Of a DNA stretch of 64,000 bases, positions 59,073-64,000 are shown piece after piece. Position 1 is the first letter of the stretch; every line of letters begins with the position of its first letter. The DNA comes from an uncultured Clostridia bacterium. Lineage in GTDB: Bacteria; Bacillota; Clostridia; Christensenellales; Borkfalkiaceae. The notes below the pieces were generated by a model, which did not search any database, had not been told where the DNA came from, and saw only the letters and a program-made list of their open reading frames with translations. The stretch is from contig CALZDP010000001.1 in assembly GCA_945638575.1 (NCBI GenBank), positions 1 through 64,000 on the forward strand. The letters run 5' to 3'. Position numbers and translations under genes: made by a program.

Positions 59073-59780
59073 TTAACCTGCCGTTTGCGCCGAAAGGTTG
59101 TGCATAACCTCTAAAGCGGCGTTTACGACTTCTTTTTCGGAAACGCCGTTTGATAGTAAACCGTGTACGTCAAACGGCTCGGAAATTAAAATTTTCTTTT
59201 TTAAGGTGTTAAAATAGCAAATGTAAACGGGAAGGGATTCACCGCGCAAACGCTTATAAACCTTTGAAAGAGCGACGAAACCGCCGTGTAACGCCTCCGG
59301 CGGATTTTTATAGCCTTCTTCGGAATCTTCCGGAAAAACCAAAATTGCGGAATTTTGGTCGAGTACCCTGCAACTTTGCTTTAACGATGACAAAAACCGA
59401 CTGTCTTTGTAGGTGGGAATAAGGCCTACGCCTCGATACAAAAGTATGGATATGGGTGAAAACAATGTTGCAACTATGAAAGCGCGGAATTTCCCCCAAT
59501 GAAGTTTTTGCCTATAAAATACGTTATATAGATAATTCCAACGCGACTTTATACCTTCGCACATTTCGTGCGCGCCCCAAGGGGTTATGCGTTTGGGAAA
59601 GTACATTTCATAGGTCATCGGACCGTTTGCGCCGGCGTGGTTACTGATGTATATTGCCTTATCTTTAAGTTCTTCACCGGAAAGATTTACGATTTCCGGT
59701 TTACGCTTGAATAGTGATAAAAATTTTTTTAATAAGGTTATGACTTTACCGCGTTTAAGTTTTAATTGATTATTTGCCAT
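59073..59780 (-). CDS. Atypical PlsC-like acyltransferase lacking the HX4D aspartate
   Basis: 235 residues of the lysophospholipid-acyltransferase fold: SNHAGANGPMTYEMYFP around H48, a basic helix KSRWNYLYNVFYRQKLHWGK and VFPEDSEEGYKNPPEALHGG, equivalent to the FPEG motif. The catalytic HX4D would need Asp at 53, but Gly stands there, with Asn52 next to it. The rest is well ordered, so it is a divergent subfamily rather than a broken gene. Lipid-related role inferred from fold and from the nearby VTT-acyltransferase fusion. Confidence 0.75.
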   Translation of the reverse strand: MANNQLKLKRGKVITLLKKFLSLFKRKPEIVNLSGEELKDKAIYISNHAGANGPMTYEMYFPKRITPWGAHEMCEGIKSRWNYLYNVFYRQKLHWGKFRAFIVATLFSPISILLYRGVGLIPTYKDSRFLSSLKQSCRVLDQNSAILVFPEDSEEGYKNPPEALHGGFVALSKVYKRLRGESLPVYICYFNTLKKKILISEPFDVHGLLSNGVSEKEVVNAALEVMHNLSAQTAG

Positions 59781-59796
59781 AATTCACCAAAAATGT

Positions 59797-59814
59797 CGAA
59801 TAATCGACCTATAG
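59797..59814. repeat. 17-nt repeat, copy 9 (variant, one extra base)
   Basis: CGAATAATCGACCTATAG, 17 bp upstream of the acyltransferase start. On the minus strand GTCGA-TTAT-TCGAC forms a hairpin followed by ATTTTT. The rest of 59815-59982 is AT-rich, with no gene. Confidence 0.6.
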
Positions 59815-59982
59815 CCCCACTTATTTAGAATTTTATGTAGCGTGGCACAAACTTTTTACGCGTAAAATTTTAACACTTTACCATAAATGTGTCAAGATTT
59901 TTTAAATGCGAATTTTATTATCCGTAAAATTTCAAAATTATCACAAAATGCACACAATTCTTGAATTTCAACCCGGATAATT

Positions 59983-60011
59983 AAAAAACAACCGCGGTTT
60001 ACACACGGTTG
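59983..60011 (-). terminator. Terminator of the galT-SDR operon
   Basis: CAACCG/CGGTTG stem, 11-nt loop, six T on the minus strand; 38 bp after the SDR stop. Confidence 0.75.
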
Positions 60012-60049
60012 CTTTAAAACAGGTTTGATTTTATATTGTTTAGTATTGA

Positions 60050-60796
60050 TTAGGTGGTTGCAAGTCCGTCAACGCTTAAAACTACGCCGGATATGTAACT
60101 TGCCTTATCGCTTGCCAAAAATACGAAAGCGTTGGCAACGTCTTCGGGGGTGCCGATTCTTCTTAAAGGAATACGGTTTATAAGGGGCTGAACTAAATTT
60201 TCCGGAACTGCCTTAAACATATCGGTGTCGGTGATACCGGGGGCGACGGCGTTTACGCGGATGCCGAACGGACCTAATTCACGGGCAAGGGATAATGTAA
60301 ACCCGTTTACAGCGAATTTGCTTGTGGGGTATGCTATGCCCGACGGCTGACCGTAACGGCTTACCATACTGCTGGTATTTAAAATTACACCGTAACCCCG
60401 TTGCTTCATTCCGTCAACTACCGCGCGGCTGCAATTATAAACCCCCTTTAAATTGAGATTCATAACCGAATCGAAGGCTTCTTCGGTATAGGATGTGAAA
60501 GGTTGACTTGCCGAAACCCCTGCGTTGTTTACCAAAATATCTATTCTTCCGTAAGTGTTTTCCACTTCCGCAAAAGCCGATTTCACGCTTTCGTAATCGC
60601 TTAATTTAGGATATATACCCGATACGTTATAGGAAGGGTTTTCCTCTTTTAAAGCGTTAACCGCCTTGTCTGCCGTTTCTTTTTTTGAACCGCATAATAC
60701 AACCGTTGCGCCTTCAAGTAAAAATTCACGCACGATGGCATAACCTATTCCGCGCGTACCGCCGGTAACGACGGCGACTTTATCTTTTAAAAGCAT
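60050..60796 (-). CDS. Short-chain dehydrogenase/reductase (SDR), FabG-like
   Basis: 248-residue classical SDR: cofactor motif TGGTRGIG (11-18), NNAG, catalytic Ser in NTSSMVS and the Tyr-Lys pair in YPTSK. The length and C-terminal SGVVLSVDGL fit a FabG-like oxidoreductase, but no fatty-acid synthesis genes are nearby. Since it follows galT by 28 bp, a sugar or polyol substrate is as plausible as 3-oxoacyl-ACP. GGAG before the ATG. Confidence 0.85.
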   Translation of the reverse strand: MLLKDKVAVVTGGTRGIGYAIVREFLLEGATVVLCGSKKETADKAVNALKEENPSYNVSGIYPKLSDYESVKSAFAEVENTYGRIDILVNNAGVSASQPFTSYTEEAFDSVMNLNLKGVYNCSRAVVDGMKQRGYGVILNTSSMVSRYGQPSGIAYPTSKFAVNGFTLSLARELGPFGIRVNAVAPGITDTDMFKAVPENLVQPLINRIPLRRIGTPEDVANAFVFLASDKASYISGVVLSVDGLATT

Positions 60797-60824
60797 AATT
60801 TTATCTCCTTTGATAGTTTATAAT

Positions 60825-62180
60825 TTAAGCCGTATATCCTGCTTTTATCATAAAAGCACAGAAATCTTCTTCCTTTTTAAAGACGGCTGTGTTTTGTAAA
60901 ATTCTGTAACAAATACTTCCGAGTTCTTCTTTCATGGCGGTGTGGACGTCATAACCCTTCTTAACTAAGGTTTTTGTTTCTTCGTAAACAAGTGTGAAAT
61001 CCTCGCTATCGAGGGGCAAACCTTTTTCGATAGCGGTTTCTATCTCGCTTAATTGGGCTTCGAGCCGTCCCGGTAATATGAATAGACCTTGCGCTTCGAT
61101 TAAGCCGATACTTTCCTTTTTGACCGAATGATATTCGGGGTGGGCGTGGAATACGCCGTCCGGATAACGCTCGCTTGTAATGTTACTGCGCAAAATGATG
61201 TTCATTTCGTAACCCGTTGCCGTTTTTATGACCGTCGGACTGATAGCGTTATGTTGCTCTCCGTCATTTGCGACAATGCCGAGATTTGTATCGGTATAAG
61301 ATTCCCAAGTTACCCTGATTTTGTCGGCAACCGCCGAAATAGCCTCTCGGTCGCCGCCGATAATGCGGATTACGGTTCCCGGCCAATCCAAAATGCCGAT
61401 TTTTAAAGAAGGATTACTTTCATCTTTAAAAAACCTTTTTATTTTTGCTTTGAAAAGGGGTAAGACTTCTCCTCCGCCTTGATAATGGTCGTGCGCCAAA
61501 ACGCTTCCGCCGATTCTTTGCAAAGGGGCGTTGCAACCGATAAAGTAATGCGGAAAAATATCCACAAAATCCATAAGGCGCGAAAAAGTTTCCCTGTCTA
61601 CGTGCATGGGAATATGCTCGCAATTAACCGCTATGCCGTGTTGATTAAAATAGCCGTAAGGCGAATACTGCCAAAACCAATTTTGTCCGCCTAAATTAAG
61701 CGAAACCGTACGAAGATTACGCTTGTTTCTTGCGCCGAAACCTTCGTTTTCACGGCAAATGACGCATGAGCAAAATCCGCCGTCGACAGAGTTTCCGGTC
61801 CTTGCTTTGTTAGGATCGCGAAATTCCGGCTTCGCCTTGTTTATGGTTACGATAAGACCGTTTGAAACGTCGAAACGGGGGTTTTTATCCAGCCTGTCCC
61901 GTTTAACGTATTGGTTTTTTACGCAATAATCGTATAGCCAATCGGTGGCTTTTTTGCAATCTTCTTTTACAAGGCGGTGAAACTTTTCGTCTATTTTATC
62001 GGGAGTCAAACTTAGTATGTCGTAAATTTTATCGATATCTTCATCGCTAAAAGGATCGCTGCAAAAAGGTAAGACCTCTAAAAGACGATTTTTGACGTAG
62101 AAAATATTTCGTTCGTCCAACTCTAAATTTTCTTTGGCGTATTGGGTAAGTTTTTCTGCTTCGGTTAAATATTCTTTCAT
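60825..62180 (-). CDS. galT: UDP-glucose-hexose-1-phosphate uridylyltransferase, class II
   Basis: 451 residues of the Firmicutes-type (class II) GalT, the Leloir enzyme exchanging galactose-1-phosphate with UDP-glucose. CSCVICRENEGFG (137-149) probably belongs to the metal-binding region; NCEHIPMHV and the catalytic HDHYQGG (H230-x-H232-x-Q234, nucleophile H232) are intact. It serves as the reference for the defective paralogue at 13632-15071. Followed by the SDR gene in one operon; no galK or galE in the window. Confidence 0.95.
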   Translation of the reverse strand: MKEYLTEAEKLTQYAKENLELDERNIFYVKNRLLEVLPFCSDPFSDEDIDKIYDILSLTPDKIDEKFHRLVKEDCKKATDWLYDYCVKNQYVKRDRLDKNPRFDVSNGLIVTINKAKPEFRDPNKARTGNSVDGGFCSCVICRENEGFGARNKRNLRTVSLNLGGQNWFWQYSPYGYFNQHGIAVNCEHIPMHVDRETFSRLMDFVDIFPHYFIGCNAPLQRIGGSVLAHDHYQGGGEVLPLFKAKIKRFFKDESNPSLKIGILDWPGTVIRIIGGDREAISAVADKIRVTWESYTDTNLGIVANDGEQHNAISPTVIKTATGYEMNIILRSNITSERYPDGVFHAHPEYHSVKKESIGLIEAQGLFILPGRLEAQLSEIETAIEKGLPLDSEDFTLVYEETKTLVKKGYDVHTAMKEELGSICYRILQNTAVFKKEEDFCAFMIKAGYTA

Positions 62181-62225
62181 AATTTTACTCTGTCATTATC
62201 GCCTATTGTAAAGATAATTACATCC

Positions 62226-62254
62226 AAAAAAGGGCGATAACGGACTTATAGCCC
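62226..62254 (-). terminator. Terminator of the PH-like gene, containing 17-nt repeat copy 10
   Basis: On the minus strand GGGCTATAA pairs with TTATCGCCC (one mismatch) around GTCCG, followed by six T. The repeat itself (CGATAACGGACTTATAG) is 62235-62251. The clearest example of a repeat copy acting as a terminator. Confidence 0.8.
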
Positions 62255-62270
62255 CACTTTTTTTAAATAT

Positions 62271-62729
62271 CTATTTATCCGTATCGTCCGATGCGGAAGA
62301 TTGGCTTTCAAAAAGAATCTTTTTGTTTTTACTTCTTAAGGCGTCGACTATATCCATTGTGTTGACGTTTGCAACCGATATTATCATAAAATTATCTTCG
62401 CCGAAAAACACCGTCAATTTATCTTTGTCGGGGTCGTAAAGGGTTTTTGTTATTTCCTTAACCGGGATAACGTTTTTCAATATTCCCCAACGCAAAACAA
62501 AGTTTAAGTCGTTTACTTCGTAATAGGAAGATACAAATATTGAAACTATTAGCACGATTATCAAAATCGATACTAACAATGTGGTAATTAGACCTATTAT
62601 ATGGCTTGGGTCGTACCCTGTTTTTATAAGGCGGTAAACGGACATACCGATAGTTAAACAGGCAAGCAAAAGTGCCGCCGCCATCAAAAGGTAAACGTAA
62701 TTTTTGAATTTATACTTAAATCTTTTCAT
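62271..62729 (-). CDS. Membrane protein with PH-like domain
   Basis: 152 residues: two membrane helices (VYLLMAAALLLACLTIGMSV; LITTLLVSILIIVLIVSIFV) and a C-terminal domain of about 80 residues (YYEVNDLNFVLRWGILKNVI ... KLTVFFGEDNFMIISV) of bacterial PH-domain type. Function unknown. Lies between yhbY and the galT operon and has its own terminator. Confidence 0.7.
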   Translation of the reverse strand: MKRFKYKFKNYVYLLMAAALLLACLTIGMSVYRLIKTGYDPSHIIGLITTLLVSILIIVLIVSIFVSSYYEVNDLNFVLRWGILKNVIPVKEITKTLYDPDKDKLTVFFGEDNFMIISVANVNTMDIVDALRSKNKKILFESQSSASDDTDK

Positions 62730-62760
62730 ATTTGCCTTATATTTGCCTTGTTTTGCGCCG

Positions 62761-63057
62761 TTAAAATTCGATGTGGTTTACGCCGGGTTTTTCGCTTCTT
62801 CTGTATAAAACTATTTTCTTACCGATTACGCAAACTACGTCGGCTCCTGTTTTTTGGGAAAGTTCTTCGGAAAAAGCAACCGCTTCGTCGCCTGCGTTAT
62901 CTAATACGGAAATTTTTATAAGTTCCCTTTTGTCAAGGGCTTTTGTAACCGTTTCTATTAAGGCGTCGGAAACACCGCCCTTGCCTATCTGGGTTATGGG
63001 GGTAATGTTTTGCGCCATGCTTCTTAAATTGCTTCTTTGTTTTGACGTGAAATTCAT
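62761..63057 (-). CDS. yhbY: YhbY-family RNA-binding protein (CRM domain)
   Basis: 98-residue CRS1/YhbY domain, associated with pre-50S ribosome assembly. LTSKQRS-type start (MNFTSKQRSNLRSMAQ), the GxxG-like loop in QIGKGGVSDAL, and VVCVIGKKIVLYRRSEK. The start is the ATG at 63057 after AGAGG; eight further upstream codons lack a site. It follows obg, a common clostridial order, and both products work in 50S assembly. Confidence 0.93.
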   Translation of the reverse strand: MNFTSKQRSNLRSMAQNITPITQIGKGGVSDALIETVTKALDKRELIKISVLDNAGDEAVAFSEELSQKTGADVVCVIGKKIVLYRRSEKPGVNHIEF

Positions 63058-63119
63058 ATTAAAAACCTCTTTACTAATCAATAATCGGATTTTTTTATTA
63101 CCGACCTAAAAATCGAAAA

Positions 63120-64000
63120 CTAATCTAAATAATCGAATTCTACTTCGCCGATGACAACCGTGTCGCCATCCTTTACGCCCATATTTTTAAGGGCTTTGAA
63201 AACACCTTTGTCGCGCAAGGTCTTTTGCATATAGGAAAGAGAATCCATATCGTTTAAAACAACGTTTCTCGTAAGCAAGTCCACCAACGGACCGATAACA
63301 ACGTAAGCGCCGTCCTCGTCCCTTTCGATTTCAAATGAGTTTTCATCCTTTTTTTCATAGACGAATTCTTCGTATTCGATGGGCTTTACGGGGGGCAGGG
63401 TTTTAAGGGTTTGGTAAACTTCGTCCAAAAGGGCTTCTATACCCTCGCCCGAAATTGCCGAAATGGGAAAGATTTTGTACTTTTTGCCAAACTTTTTGAT
63501 AAACTTTTTACAGTTTTCTTCCGCACCGTACATATCCGTTTTGTTTAAAGCCACTATTTGCAAAAGATTTGCGACTTCTTCATCGTAGGCTTTGAGTTCT
63601 GCGTTCAATTTATTAAAATCTTCGATAGGGTCTCTGCCTTCCATGCCGGAAATATCCACAATGTGCACAAGCATTCTCGTCCTTTCGATATGGCGCAAAA
63701 ATTCGTGTCCTAAACCTGCGCCCTCGCTTGCGCCTTCAATAAGCCCCGGTATGTCGGCAACGACGAAGTTATCGTCGTAATGGTTTACCACGCCGAGATT
63801 AGGCGACAGCGTTGTAAAATGGTAGGCGGCAATTTTGGGTTTTGCGCCTGAAATTTTGGATAACAAGGTGGACTTTCCTACGCTCGGGAAGCCCAAAAGT
63901 CCGACGTCGGCGATGGTTTTTAACTCTAAGGTAAGCCTTACCGGTTCGGTCATAACTCCCTTTTGAGAAAAATGGGGGGCGTGGCGTGTGGACGTACAGA
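63120..64000 (-). CDS. obg: Obg GTPase (CgtA), N-terminus beyond window
   Basis: Ribosome-assembly and stress-linked GTPase. G1 GFPSVGKSTLLS, switch regions HFTTLSPNLGVV and VADIPGLIEGASEGAGLG, G4 LNKTD and G5 SAISGEG are present, plus the C-terminal OCT domain (YVVIGPLVDLLTRNV ...). The ATG at 63953 is internal: the same frame continues upstream with TSTRHAPHFSQKGV, matching the end of the Obg N-terminal domain, so the gene runs off the right edge. About 290 residues are visible. Confidence 0.96.
   Translation of the reverse strand, partial: CTSTRHAPHFSQKGVMTEPVRLTLELKTIADVGLLGFPSVGKSTLLSKISGAKPKIAAYHFTTLSPNLGVVNHYDDNFVVADIPGLIEGASEGAGLGHEFLRHIERTRMLVHIVDISGMEGRDPIEDFNKLNAELKAYDEEVANLLQIVALNKTDMYGAEENCKKFIKKFGKKYKIFPISAISGEGIEALLDEVYQTLKTLPPVKPIEYEEFVYEKKDENSFEIERDEDGAYVVIGPLVDLLTRNVVLNDMDSLSYMQKTLRDKGVFKALKNMGVKDGDTVVIGEVEFDYLD

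Noticed and set aside
63951-63953. ATG as start of Obg
   Set aside because: The frame continues upstream with residues typical of the Obg N-terminal domain, so this Met is internal.

Overview
The window looks like a chromosome segment from an anaerobic, low-to-moderate GC Gram-positive bacterium of the class Clostridia. The support is the gene content: a trimeric [FeFe]-hydrogenase set next to a regulatory-type hydrogenase, an IspH protein fused to S1 domains, a Na+-pumping biotin decarboxylase set, class II GalT, and the dprA-topA-trmFO-hslVU order typical of Firmicutes. A Christensenellales-type gut lineage would fit, but that is only an impression. Almost all genes lie on the minus strand. 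Exceptions are the DUF1292/DUF421/DUF4363 genes near 46-47.5 kb and one tRNA-Leu. There is no prophage, CRISPR array or intact insertion sequence.

Layout. 1-3.2 kb: the 5' part of a BspA-type leucine-rich-repeat lipoprotein with an elaborate leader RNA, a four-helix-bundle gene beside a palindrome array, and six tRNAs (Pro-Met-Asp-Phe-Thr-Tyr). 3.3-8.1 kb: flavoprotein-cmk-plsC-ispH/S1 operon. 8.4-13.5 kb: carboxyltransferase-oadG-biotin carrier-oadB-oadA operon. 13.6-18.6 kb: a GalT-like protein that has lost its catalytic histidine, dinB, a TVP38 protein, RNase HI and GrpB. 18.8-26.1 kb: tRNA-Trp and a four-gene exporter-like operon (YwaF-ABC ATPase fusion, permease, membrane-anchored protein, 775-aa lipoprotein). 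26.1-34.6 kb: ten-gene hydrogenase operon behind a consensus promoter. 34.9-45.6 kb: a decayed membrane-protein gene, then hisS, hslU, hslV, trmFO, topA, dprA and comM. 46-47.6 kb: the plus-strand operon. 47.7-52.6 kb: uvrBA with a candidate LexA box. 52.7-59.8 kb: small membrane proteins, tRNA-Leu, glucokinase, a YfcC transporter, a multidomain VTT-acyltransferase-zinc-ribbon protein and a second acyltransferase. 60-64 kb: an SDR reductase and a normal GalT, a PH-like membrane protein, YhbY and Obg (cut by the right edge).

How the genes work together. The hydrogenase operon encodes a NuoE/NuoF/HydA complex of the NAD- and ferredoxin-coupled (bifurcating) kind. It also carries a probable H2-sensing hydrogenase, two histidine-kinase-type ATPases, two DRTGG proteins and a PHP phosphoesterase, a set-up expected to tie redox state to regulation. 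The decarboxylase operon would convert decarboxylation energy into a Na+ gradient.

The most unusual items are: the BspA leader RNA, which closes on itself with a two-part 19-bp stem and ends in a UUCG terminator just before the Shine-Dalgarno; a 17-nt terminator-like repeat found ten times; the VTT-LPLAT-zinc-ribbon fusion; the YwaF-ABC fusion exporter; and the GalT-like pseudoenzyme.
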